Shown in pieces: positions 8,266-16,014 of a stretch of DNA of 55,293 nt; positions within the stretch are counted from its first letter, which is position 1; each line of letters begins with the position of its first letter. The stretch covers positions 1 to 55,293 of the forward strand of contig JAEYRX010000025.1 in assembly GCA_023435225.1 (NCBI GenBank), written 5' to 3'. This stretch comes from Bacillota bacterium (GTDB taxonomy: Bacteria; Bacillota; UBA4882; UBA8346). The notes beneath the pieces were generated by a model, which was not told the origin of the DNA, made no database searches, and saw only the letters and a list, made by a program, of their open reading frames with translations. The translations under genes and the position numbers were made by a program.

Positions 8266-8383
8266 TTTAGTATTAAATATTATTGATTATGGAGGTGAGT
8301 GTTTATAACTGACAATTAAAGCAATAAATGAACTAATAAAAAAAAGACCAAAAATACTAATAAAAATCAAGGAGGTTTTAAAA

Positions 8384-8827
8384 ATGAGCAATATTAAAAA
8401 TGAATTGGTGGTTATGTTAAATCAAGCGTTGGAAAAGGAACATGCAGCACGCATACAATATCTGACTCATGCTGAGAAGATTAACGGTCGTGGTGCTGAG
8501 AAACTGATTGAAAGATTACAAGAGCTTGCAGCAGATGAACAGAAACATGAAGAGATGTTTCGTAATTTAATCGGAAGTTACTTAGGAGGGGAACCCTCCA
8601 TGGGTTTGGACGAAACTCACCGGGCGAATGAAACAGTCGAGATCCTAGAGGTCAATCTCAAGGGAGAAAAAGAGGCCATTGATTTTTATAAGCAGATTTA
8701 TCAGAAAGTCATCGAGAACAAAAAGGAATTGCCATATATTTTTGAGACGTTGGAACATGAGATCCGCCACATTATTATTGATGAACAGGAACATGTAGTT
8801 GAGCTTTCCTTATTACTTGGAAAATAG
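8384..8827 (+). CDS. Ferritin-like diiron protein (bacterioferritin/rubrerythrin-fold)
   Basis: 147 residues, all helical. ALEKEHAARIQYLTHAE (15-31), AADEQKHEEMF, EKEAIDFYKQ and IIDEQEHVVELSLL supply four-helix-bundle metal ligands (E...ExxH twice), the arrangement of ferritin-like diiron proteins. No rubredoxin CxxC tail is present, so it is not a full rubrerythrin. Likely roles are iron storage or peroxide/O2 reduction in the cytoplasm. AAGGAGG eight bases before the ATG is a strong ribosome site. It sits between perR and a peroxiredoxin, with a PerR-type palindrome upstream. Confidence 0.85.
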   Translation: MSNIKNELVVMLNQALEKEHAARIQYLTHAEKINGRGAEKLIERLQELAADEQKHEEMFRNLIGSYLGGEPSMGLDETHRANETVEILEVNLKGEKEAIDFYKQIYQKVIENKKELPYIFETLEHEIRHIIIDEQEHVVELSLLLGK

Positions 8828-8896
8828 TCATAAATATAGTTAAAAACCGTATTATTGTTTAGAAAACTAAAATAAAATCTGAAAAGGAGAATAATT

Positions 8897-9577
8897 ATGG
8901 AAGAACAAAACAACCAATTTAGAATGCCGTTGATCGGAGATGATGCACCGGGATTTAAAGCTAAGACAACACAGGGAGAGATTAGTTTTCCCGAAGATTA
9001 CCAGGGTAAGTGGGTTATTTTATTTAGTCACCCGGCGGATTTTACTCCGGTGTGTACGACGGAGTTCATGACTTTTGCCAGTATGCAGGAGGATTTTCGT
9101 AAGTTAAATACCGAACTAATCGGGTTGTCAATCGACAGTATTTACGCTCACATTGCTTGGTTAAGAACGATAAAAGAAAAGATCGAATATAAAAATTTAA
9201 AAAATGTAGAGGTCCTTTTCCCGGTAATAGAAGACTTAAAGATGGATGTTGCTAAAAAGTACGGAATGGTTCAACCGAACGCCTCTACCACTCAAGCGGT
9301 CAGAGCGGTATTTATCATAGATCCACAGGCTAAAATCCGGGCGGTTATTTATTACCCGTTAAGCAACGGCCGGAATATGGATGAAATTAAACGGTTAGTA
9401 ATTGCTTTACAAAAGTCTGACCGGGATGGGGTCGCTACTCCGGCCAATTGGCAACCCGGAGAAGATGTAATTATCCCGCCTCCAGGTTCCTGTGGATTGG
9501 CTAAAGAAAGAGTCGAAAAACCGGAAGAGGGTAAGTACTGTCTTGACTGGTTTATGTGTTTTAAAAAAGATAAATGA
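8897..9577 (+). CDS. Peroxiredoxin (AhpC/Prx6 class)
   Basis: 226 residues with the thioredoxin-like fold. The peroxidatic cysteine is Cys53 in HPADFTPVCTTEF, with the conserved Pro and Thr. The C-terminal arm carries Cys199, Cys215 and Cys221 (SCGLAKER...CLDWFMCF), as in the longer archaeal/thermophile Prx6-type enzymes where a C-terminal cysteine resolves the sulfenic acid. It reduces H2O2 and organic hydroperoxides in the cytoplasm. GAAAAGGAG precedes the ATG; it lies 69 bases after the ferritin-like gene and is closed by a terminator. Confidence 0.95.
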   Translation: MEEQNNQFRMPLIGDDAPGFKAKTTQGEISFPEDYQGKWVILFSHPADFTPVCTTEFMTFASMQEDFRKLNTELIGLSIDSIYAHIAWLRTIKEKIEYKNLKNVEVLFPVIEDLKMDVAKKYGMVQPNASTTQAVRAVFIIDPQAKIRAVIYYPLSNGRNMDEIKRLVIALQKSDRDGVATPANWQPGEDVIIPPPGSCGLAKERVEKPEEGKYCLDWFMCFKKDK

Positions 9578-9610
9578 TTGAAAGTTGTAAATCAATGATT
9601 TAAATTACCT

Positions 9611-9643
9611 AAGGGTTGCTTTCCTAAGCAACCCTTAATTCTT
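9611..9643 (+). terminator. Terminator after the peroxiredoxin gene
   Basis: AAGGGTTGCTT (9611-9621), 4-base loop, AAGCAACCCTT (9626-9636): a perfect 11-bp stem followed by AATTCTTT. Confidence 0.85.
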
Positions 9644-9674
9644 TAGATAATCAAATTGATTCCAAAAGTATTGC

Positions 9675-9822
9675 GCGACAATTTTTAATTGACAGATTAT
9701 CTTTTAATTTAAAACCAAGAAAATGACCGGACACATGGCGGCGGGTTAATAAATAAAAAGATAAGATGGTTACTATCTTTGAAACAGTTTTATCTTTCAA
9801 TAATCTTGAAGAAAATTGTCGC
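9675..9822. repeat. 148-bp nested inverted-repeat element
   Basis: The ends GCGACAATTTT (9675-9685) and AAAATTGTCGC (9812-9822) are perfect 11-bp inverted repeats, and a second pair, AGATTAT (9694-9700) and ATAATCT (9800-9806), nests inside. Its length is close to that of the 144-bp elements elsewhere in the window, but the sequence differs. It fills most of the gene-free stretch 9644-9972, in which I see no coding sequence. Confidence 0.55.
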
Positions 9823-9972
9823 TAAGAAAAGCAATTTGAATTCCCAGTATATGTGGATAAATTAAAACAAAATATTGGAAAGAACAAGAATATGGTTATG
9901 GACTAACTAAAAAATCTGCTTTATTAGTAGCCGATTTTTAGGTGTCTTATGTAACAATAAAGAGATATTCTT

Positions 9973-10494
9973 TTAAAAAAGATATTCAAATGTTAAATTA
10001 GTCCCCCGAAGCGAGTGATAACCGATACCAAAACGAGCTTCTTCGGCAAATTTAAATCTTATCCCCCCGGAACAGGTGATTTTAGAGGTGGTTTCCGATG
10101 ATTGAGTATAGTACCAACCACTGGCATTTGAGCGAACTATTTCTCCGGTATGATGCCAATATAGGCCGGGACCGCCATATAATGTTACATTATTCGAAAG
10201 ATTAATCATTCCAATAAGGTCAATTCCTACGGTTGAAGCAGTTGTTCGTTCACCTAAAGAAGTGTAATCCCAATGCGGACATTCATAATCGAGTGTTCCT
10301 TTTGGAGTATTGGTATCATCAATTACTCCAACTTCAAAACCGATATTATCGAACCCAAAACCGAATGCAAAACTACCATTACCGTCCTTACTGCCGCCGG
10401 AGAACCAAAAAGATCCGGATTCGGCATTGGTAATTGTTGTGAAGCCCAAACTCAAAATAAGAACTAAAATAATTGTAATAAATAATCTATTCAT
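9973..10494 (-). CDS. Small outer-membrane beta-barrel-like protein
   Basis: 173 residues with a signal peptide (about 1-26, ending TNAES). The mature part is glycine- and aromatic-rich with alternating hydrophobic strands (SFAFGFGFDNIGFEVGV, NVTLYGGPGLYWH, SKITCSGGIRFKF, ARFGIGYHSLRG) and ends in Phe, as expected for an eight-stranded outer-membrane barrel. The specific family was not recognised. A GGAGG ribosome site precedes the ATG. With the Pal and TonB proteins in this window it points to a diderm envelope. Confidence 0.7.
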   Translation of the reverse strand: MNRLFITIILVLILSLGFTTITNAESGSFWFSGGSKDGNGSFAFGFGFDNIGFEVGVIDDTNTPKGTLDYECPHWDYTSLGERTTASTVGIDLIGMINLSNNVTLYGGPGLYWHHTGEIVRSNASGWYYTQSSETTSKITCSGGIRFKFAEEARFGIGYHSLRGTNLTFEYLF

Positions 10495-10712
10495 ATTTAT
10501 TCCCTCCTGAAAAGTGATATTTTTATTCTAAAGTTTGACAATGAAATAAAGATGAATAAATAATAAAGAAATATTAATTTGAGTTATATTAGAATCTATA
10601 ACATAAAAGGGTATTTGCCGGATGCGGGTTAAAGCAATTAAAGAAAATCTACGATATATAAACTGAAGGTAATAGTTTAATTGTACCTACCCTGTAACCG
10701 GAGTGTTAATTT

Positions 10713-11591
10713 ATGCGTATTATAAAAATATTTATCTGTTTCATTATTTTATTATTAATGGTGCAATTACCGGTCTATGCAGGTGTTTCAGCCGGTTTGG
10801 AATGGCGGTATCAAAACGATGAGAGTTCAATGGAAGCAGTTATGTTAAACCTGGATATATCAAAACATTGGACTATAAAAGCAAGTTATGATTGGGAAGT
10901 GGAAGATCTTACCGCCGATTTGATTTATAAAACAAAAACCGGCGGTATATTTCAACCATATTATGGATTAGGGGTACGGGATGTATTGCAAAAATCCAAT
11001 ACCGAACTTTCGCTGGGAGATAAAGCAGAGATTATTGTCGGTATGGTGGTTAACTTAAGTTCCAATCCGCAAACCGGAATTTTTCTAACTATGGAAATGA
11101 AAGCGGTTCCCAGTACCTGGTTTAAAGACTCATCACCGGAGATGCTGGACCCTATATATGCTGTAACAGTAAATTACCGCATAGATAGTCAGCCTTCCCA
11201 AACCCGGAGACCGAATAGTATCAATGAGAGTGATTTTGATCTTTTAATCCGTTTAGTGACGGCCGAGGCCGGTAATGAGCCGTTTGAGGGGCAAGTTGCA
11301 GTGGCGGCGGTAGTTTTAAATAGAGTTGTCAGTTATAGTTTTCCCAATACAATTCGGGATGTTATTTATCAAAACGGCCAATTTAGCAGTTTGCCGAAGC
11401 TACCAGCTCTTACACCGACTGAAATGAGTAGACAAGCTGTAGTAGAAGCCCTTAACGGCAAAGATCCCTCTAATGGAGCGTTGTATTTTTATAATCCCCG
11501 AACTTGCTCCAAAGAAGGGTTGGCTTTTTTCAATTCCGGGAAGTTGAGGGTTACAGCTAGGATTGGGAATCATACTTTTTTGATGGAATAA
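10713..11591 (+). CDS. Secreted SleB-type cell-wall hydrolase with N-terminal barrel-like domain
   Basis: 292 residues: signal peptide (1-23), a beta-rich region (24-165) resembling outer-membrane barrel strands (SAGLEWRYQNDES, WTIKASYDW, YYGLGVRDVL), then a Hydrolase_2/SleB domain (about 172-292) with LLIRLVTAEAGNEPFEGQVA, whose Glu (in TAEAG) is the presumed catalytic residue, and the closing GALYFYNP and IGNHTF motifs. SleB-type enzymes are lytic transglycosylases of spore cortex or vegetative peptidoglycan. The fusion to a barrel-like domain suggests action from the outer membrane in growing cells (inference). CCGGAG precedes the ATG. Confidence 0.8.
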   Translation: MRIIKIFICFIILLLMVQLPVYAGVSAGLEWRYQNDESSMEAVMLNLDISKHWTIKASYDWEVEDLTADLIYKTKTGGIFQPYYGLGVRDVLQKSNTELSLGDKAEIIVGMVVNLSSNPQTGIFLTMEMKAVPSTWFKDSSPEMLDPIYAVTVNYRIDSQPSQTRRPNSINESDFDLLIRLVTAEAGNEPFEGQVAVAAVVLNRVVSYSFPNTIRDVIYQNGQFSSLPKLPALTPTEMSRQAVVEALNGKDPSNGALYFYNPRTCSKEGLAFFNSGKLRVTARIGNHTFLME

Positions 11592-11786
11592 TTTTATAAC
11601 CCGAAAATAGTAATTATGTAAGTTGGGGAACAGGCGCGAGGCAACAGGTAACAGTCTTGAAAACTGTTCTTTGTTCCCTTTTTAATCATTATTTAACGCA
11701 ATGGGGTAACCTGGAGAAATTCAGGTTTTTTATTAGTTTCATTATTTTAAGATTTCCAGATTTTCCATTAATTTTATAAATATTTA

Positions 11787-11837
11787 TTGCCTATAAAAGG
11801 AAATTAGGTTATAATAAACCCGTCTACTTCTGTAGAG
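11787..11837 (+). promoter_or_regulatory. Promoter and BlaI-type operator of the DUF2975 gene
   Basis: TTGCCT (11787-11792), 17 bases, TATAAT (11810-11815); seven bases later the palindrome TCTAC-TTCT-GTAGA (11823-11836) covers the expected transcript start. The same flanked palindrome, GTCTAC-N4-GTAGAG, is found before blaI with identical spacing from its -10. This matches BlaI/MecI-type repression, although the core differs from the classical TACA-N2-TGTA. Confidence 0.7.
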
Positions 11838-11874
11838 TATATTGAGAGTTTTTGAATTAAGTATGGAGAACGGT

Positions 11875-12483
11875 ATGAATAATATTACTGATAAGTCCAT
11901 CTATTCTATTACTAAATTTTGGCTTGATTTAAGTTATATTGTTTTAGTCCTTTTAGTTGTATTTTCAGTAGTTGGGCTAATTTGTTTAGGACTGTTTTTC
12001 CCCAATTTATTCGCAGATTCTAAAACTGAATCATTAATAATAAAAGCAACCGGTTTAGTATTGAGCTTTAAACAATTAAATATCAATTGGCATAGTCAGT
12101 TACTATATTCACTGGGTTTTTGGATGCTTCCAAGGTTGATGGTTTATCTCATTGTAGTTTTATTGCTCAAAAGAATTTTTAAAAATTTTGAGGGAAACAG
12201 TTATTTTTCGGCAGAAAACGCCCGTCTAATTAAATGGATTGGCTTAACCGTTATCTTTGGAGGAATACTTATTTCTTTTGCCGAGTCGCAATTAGGAAAG
12301 TTTTGGGCGGAGTATATTTCAACAACCGGAATTGAGATAAAACCGGGTAAGTTTCATTTAATACCATTCAACTCAACTTTAATGGGGTTAGTGATTTTAG
12401 TTTTTGGAGAAATCTTTAAAACTGGACCACCTTCTCCTGCTGAAGACAATCAATCAAAGAGCCATATAGATATAGAAGTTTAA
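11875..12483 (+). CDS. DUF2975-family membrane protein
   Basis: 202 residues with four membrane segments (about 17-42, 75-98, 118-138, 160-180). ENARLIKWIGLTVI and the final GLVILVFGEIFK are the DUF2975 hallmarks; the usual 'LxED' tail is replaced by an acidic, polar end. The ATG is chosen because GGAG lies seven bases upstream; a TTG at 11842 has no ribosome site. Function unknown; the family often pairs with small HTH regulators. Here the gene shares a BlaI-type operator with the following blaI-M56 operon, so it is probably part of that regulon. Confidence 0.75.
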   Translation: MNNITDKSIYSITKFWLDLSYIVLVLLVVFSVVGLICLGLFFPNLFADSKTESLIIKATGLVLSFKQLNINWHSQLLYSLGFWMLPRLMVYLIVVLLLKRIFKNFEGNSYFSAENARLIKWIGLTVIFGGILISFAESQLGKFWAEYISTTGIEIKPGKFHLIPFNSTLMGLVILVFGEIFKTGPPSPAEDNQSKSHIDIEV

Positions 12484-12513
12484 ATAAATTTTACTTATTT
12501 CAATTCCCAATGC

Positions 12514-12564
12514 TTGTTCCAGCAGAAGTGGCAATATTTAATCGCGTTGTCTACTTTCGTAGAG
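12514..12564 (+). promoter_or_regulatory. Promoter and BlaI-type operator of the blaI-M56 operon
   Basis: TTGTTC (12514-12519), 17 bases, TTTAAT (12537-12542); seven bases later TCTAC-TTTC-GTAGA (12550-12563). Spacing and flanking bases equal those of the site before the DUF2975 gene, indicating a common repressor, most simply the BlaI protein encoded directly downstream. Confidence 0.7.
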
Positions 12565-12585
12565 CAGATTAAGGAGAATGATATT

Positions 12586-12984
12586 ATGAAAAAACCATCT
12601 TTAGGTAATCAGGAAATGGATTTATTGTTATTTATTGCTGATAAATCACAACCAATAACTGTCCGGCAAATTATTGAGGAATTCGGTTTACCAAGGGAGT
12701 TGGCCCGGACGACTATTTTTACTATGTTAGATCGATTGCATAAGAAAAACTACCTTTCCAAAGTCGAGATAGAAGGATTATATCATTATTCTTCGCAAGT
12801 GGAAAAGGAAGAGTTACTGAAAAACATGATCGACGAATTTGTGGCACAACGGCTGAAAGGTTCGCTATCTCCGTTTGTAGCTTATTTAGCCGAAGAGGTA
12901 AACCTTAGAAAAGATGAATTAGAGGAATTGAAGCAATTGGTTAGAGAGTTGGACCAAAAGAGGAGCGTTGATAATGCTAAATAA
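12586..12984 (+). CDS. BlaI/MecI/CopY-family repressor
   Basis: 132 residues: winged helix (about 5-75; NQEMDLLLFIADKSQPITVRQI, LARTTIFTMLDRLHKKNYL) and a helical dimerisation tail. The ATG is chosen because AAGGAG lies nine bases upstream; a further upstream start would overlap the operator. In BlaI/BlaR systems the repressor is inactivated by cleavage after the M56 protease senses its signal. Its end overlaps the start of the M56 gene by 11 bases, so the pair is translationally coupled. Confidence 0.9.
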   Translation: MKKPSLGNQEMDLLLFIADKSQPITVRQIIEEFGLPRELARTTIFTMLDRLHKKNYLSKVEIEGLYHYSSQVEKEELLKNMIDEFVAQRLKGSLSPFVAYLAEEVNLRKDELEELKQLVRELDQKRSVDNAK

Positions 12985-14995
12985 CGCTACAGAACAGGCG
13001 ATAAGAAAAATTTTTATTAAAGGTAAACGATTTTTAATCTATTTTGGCTGTTTTTTACTGTGTTGTTTGGGGACCATCATATTCCTAAATTGGAATCCGG
13101 CAGCAATTGTATGGTCCGGTTTAATTATTAAGGCTTCCTGGGAAGGAGGATTGGCGCTTCTAATTATATGGTCGGTTATCATGCTATGGCCTTCAATTCA
13201 CCCCACTATTCAATGTTGGTTGTGGCGGCTGGCTTATCTTAAAATGATTTTTACTCTCTTATTGACAATACCAGTCAGGCTACCATTATTTCAATCACTA
13301 TTATTAAATAATGTGGCGCTTCCGAAGGCTGCTTTGATCCAAAATACACAATCGGTTCAAGCGATTACTACAAAATTACCGGTAGTAACATTTAGCGATG
13401 TTGTTGTAAATATTACTAATCCAGGGATAAGGCAAGGAATTTATCTGCTTTTGCTTACAACTTGGGTATTTGAGATAAGCCTGTTGGGAGTTATTTTGGT
13501 GAAGGCTTGGCAAAAGAGGCGCCAATTGATTAGCAAAGCAATGTTTGTTTCAGATCCGGTTATAAACCAATTTTGCCGGGACTTATGCCGCCAAATTAGG
13601 GTAACACGGATTCCGCAGATAATGATGACCTATTCGGGTATCAGTAGTCCTTTGTTAATAGGAGCAATTAATCCCAAAATTATATTACCGTTTAAAGTTT
13701 TGGTAAAAAATGGAGCTGATGAACTGCGATTAATATTGGCTCATGAATTAGCACATCTTAAACGTAAAGATTTATTTTGGAATTGGCTACCTGAGCTTAG
13801 TCGGGTTCTCTTCTTTTTCCATCCGTTGATTTGGTTAGTTCGCCCGAAACTTCAACAAATTCAAGAGACCTGTTGCGACTATTTGGCGATCCAATATTCA
13901 CAAGCGGGGACACAGGAATATGGTTCCCTTTTATTAAAAACAGCCACTAATTTGACTGTTGATATGTGTGATTGGCAAAACCAAACGGCATTTTACGGAC
14001 CCAAACCGAAAACTCTCTTAAAGAAAAGGTTAACAGCTTTGAGAAGTTGTTCCACACTTCCACGGAAAACAGCTTTAATATCAGGTATTATTATTTTTTG
14101 TATTAGTTTGATATGTATTGTTCCGTGGTCGGTCACTGGTAAGGATTTTACTACAGCCACAAGTTTATTAACTCCGGTGGATGCCAAACGAGCGGATCAA
14201 ATAAGAAAACAAAGGGTACAAAATGTTTGGCAAAACGCCATTAAGAATTATCAAGCACAACTAAATAGGAATGAGGTTGATTTTCAAGCGAATGAAATGC
14301 TTGGCCGAATATATTATTTACTGGGCGAATACCGGAAAGCAATAACTTATCTACAGAAAGTACCTTTATACCGTTCACCCAGGGCTATCCTGTGGCTCGG
14401 CTGGTGCTATGACGAATTGGGTGAACGCCAAAAAGCTCTTAATTATTATCAACAGATATGTTGGTGGGATATGATAGGGATGGTGCAAGAATCGGTGGCA
14501 ACGGCCGCTCGTTCCGGTCGTGAGACACCGCACCATCCAGTTAAAACAATTAAAGCTAATCGGGAAAATATATCTGCTAAAAGACTTCCGGCGAACGGTT
14601 GGAAAGTGACGTCTAATTACAAACAAATGCTGGCCCAATTTGCCATTGACGGAGACCCTTTAACTCAATGGGTAACTTATAAGCCACAGAATCCGGGAAT
14701 GTATTTTCAGATTGATTTGGGAGGTATTATTCCAATAAACGGAGTTATATTAGATGACGATGGCGCGGGAACAACAATATATGTAAATAATTATCCCCGT
14801 AAATATAAAATTATTACCTCTACTGATGGCAAAACATGGCATACAGTAATAAAAGAAATGGGAAATCCCAATTATTACGCGGGTGGTTTTTTTAAATCAA
14901 CTCCAGCCAGATATATCAAGATTGTACAGTTAGGTTACCGTTCTCTCGAATGGTGGTCCATCTCCGAACTTGAGGTCTATACCCCAAAACTGTAA
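12974..14995 (+). CDS. BlaR1-type M56 metalloprotease with TPR and C-terminal discoidin (F5/8C) sensor
   Basis: 673 residues. The N-terminal part has about four membrane spans and the cytoplasmic M56 protease with HELAH (257-261) and Glu298 in QETCCDY, the three zinc ligands. A further span (about 364-385) leads to an external part: a TPR-like stretch (about 405-495; EMLGRIYYLLGEYRKAITYLQK) and a discoidin domain (about 540-673; DGDPLTQWVTY, FQIDLGG, KYKIITSTDGKTWH, ARYIKIV). In BlaR1/MecR1 the external domain is a penicillin-binding sensor; none is here, so the likely signal is a sugar or cell-surface ligand. AGGAG nine bases before the ATG fixes the start. Confidence 0.88.
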   Translation: MLNNATEQAIRKIFIKGKRFLIYFGCFLLCCLGTIIFLNWNPAAIVWSGLIIKASWEGGLALLIIWSVIMLWPSIHPTIQCWLWRLAYLKMIFTLLLTIPVRLPLFQSLLLNNVALPKAALIQNTQSVQAITTKLPVVTFSDVVVNITNPGIRQGIYLLLLTTWVFEISLLGVILVKAWQKRRQLISKAMFVSDPVINQFCRDLCRQIRVTRIPQIMMTYSGISSPLLIGAINPKIILPFKVLVKNGADELRLILAHELAHLKRKDLFWNWLPELSRVLFFFHPLIWLVRPKLQQIQETCCDYLAIQYSQAGTQEYGSLLLKTATNLTVDMCDWQNQTAFYGPKPKTLLKKRLTALRSCSTLPRKTALISGIIIFCISLICIVPWSVTGKDFTTATSLLTPVDAKRADQIRKQRVQNVWQNAIKNYQAQLNRNEVDFQANEMLGRIYYLLGEYRKAITYLQKVPLYRSPRAILWLGWCYDELGERQKALNYYQQICWWDMIGMVQESVATAARSGRETPHHPVKTIKANRENISAKRLPANGWKVTSNYKQMLAQFAIDGDPLTQWVTYKPQNPGMYFQIDLGGIIPINGVILDDDGAGTTIYVNNYPRKYKIITSTDGKTWHTVIKEMGNPNYYAGGFFKSTPARYIKIVQLGYRSLEWWSISELEVYTPKL

Positions 14996-15018
14996 ATTTG
15001 TGAAAGGAGATATGATGA

Positions 15019-15843
15019 ATGCCTAAAAACGACTGCAAAAGATATTTACACCTGCTAATTGTTCTTTCTATTTTACTTATAGTTGGTTCCGGCTTCTCCC
15101 AGTCTCATCAATCGGATAATCAAATTTTGAAACAGACTTCAAAGGATTGGGGCCGAATAGATTTGGGCAACGGGTATGTACTGGTGAATAATGTCTGGAA
15201 TAAGAAAATCGTTTCTGAGCCTTACAAACAAAGTATTTTTAATAAAATTGCAAAGGGAAAACAAGTTTTCGGTTGGGAGTGGAGTTGGCCGTTCTGCTCT
15301 GATTATGTTGCTTATCCGGAAGTTATTTACGGATATAAGCCTTGGGAGGAGCCGAAATACCCGGCTGATTTACCGGTTCGGGTTGGCTCAAAGAATATTA
15401 TAGCTGATTTTGATATCCAGGTTCAAGCTGACGGTATTTATAATATGAATTTTGACCTTTGGATCACATCAGCCTTTCCGGGTAATAGTGAGAATATTAC
15501 CCATGAAATCATTGTTCAAATAGATCCTTTTGATGCCATGCCGGGAAGAAAAGAAGATATTGTAACGGTTAACGGCGTACCATTTAAAATTTTTCAAATG
15601 TTCACCAGCAAACAACAGGGTGAATATCCGGGAGAAGCTTCAAGCGGTTGGAACACTATTATTTTTGTCGCTCAGAAGTCCATGTTAAAAGGTCCATTGC
15701 AATTGAGCGCTTTTACTGATTTCCTTTCGGATAAAGGTGTCTTAAATAAAAACTTATATATTACCAGTGTTGAATTAGGGACTTCAATCCTCAAAGGAAC
15801 GGGAATGGCTGAGATAAGCGATTATAAAATTAGAGTAGAATAA
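15019..15843 (+). CDS. Secreted GH12-like protein lacking the usual acid/base glutamate
   Basis: 274 residues with a signal peptide (1-28). Features match glycoside hydrolase family 12: NNVWN (57-61), paired tryptophans FGWEWSW, YPEVIYGYKPW (99-109), LPVRV, FDLWIT (145-150) and THEIIVQI with the presumed nucleophile Glu163. Near the end GH12 enzymes have a glutamate in a 'xxGTE' strand; here it reads ELGTS, with Ser256 at that position, so hydrolysis by the retaining mechanism may be lost. It could bind beta-glucan-type sugars outside the cell and inform the discoidin-M56 sensor 23 bases upstream. AAAGGAG nine bases before the ATG supports the start. GH12 assignment is from motifs only. Confidence 0.6.
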   Translation: MPKNDCKRYLHLLIVLSILLIVGSGFSQSHQSDNQILKQTSKDWGRIDLGNGYVLVNNVWNKKIVSEPYKQSIFNKIAKGKQVFGWEWSWPFCSDYVAYPEVIYGYKPWEEPKYPADLPVRVGSKNIIADFDIQVQADGIYNMNFDLWITSAFPGNSENITHEIIVQIDPFDAMPGRKEDIVTVNGVPFKIFQMFTSKQQGEYPGEASSGWNTIIFVAQKSMLKGPLQLSAFTDFLSDKGVLNKNLYITSVELGTSILKGTGMAEISDYKIRVE

Positions 15844-15896
15844 AAGCTAAATTTTCTTAAAAGTGGCGAAGCAGTTGTTCATGAAAGGAATTTCGG

Positions 15897-15971
15897 GTGG
15901 TTGTAAATAAAGAAGATGGTGAAAAAGAGATAACGCTAAAGAAAGCTCCGTTACTGCCGGAGATTGAGTAA
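15897..15971 (+). CDS. Possible 24-residue ORF before the M16 genes
   Basis: A GTG with GAAAGGAA six bases upstream opens a charged 24-codon frame ending KKAPLLPEIE. No family is recognisable; it may be a short leader of the M16 operon or chance. Confidence 0.2.
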   Translation: MVVNKEDGEKEITLKKAPLLPEIE

Positions 15972-16014
15972 TGGATTAAGCGGGGACCTAATAAGGCGAG
16001 GAGGTAATGGAAAA

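Noticed and set aside
10233..10510. Three overlapping plus-strand frames
   Set aside because: All antisense to the signal-peptide-bearing barrel protein at 9973-10494.
12974..14995. Beta-lactam sensor (BlaR1/MecR1)
   Set aside because: The protease core fits, but there is no SxxK/KTG penicillin-binding domain; the external part is TPR plus discoidin.
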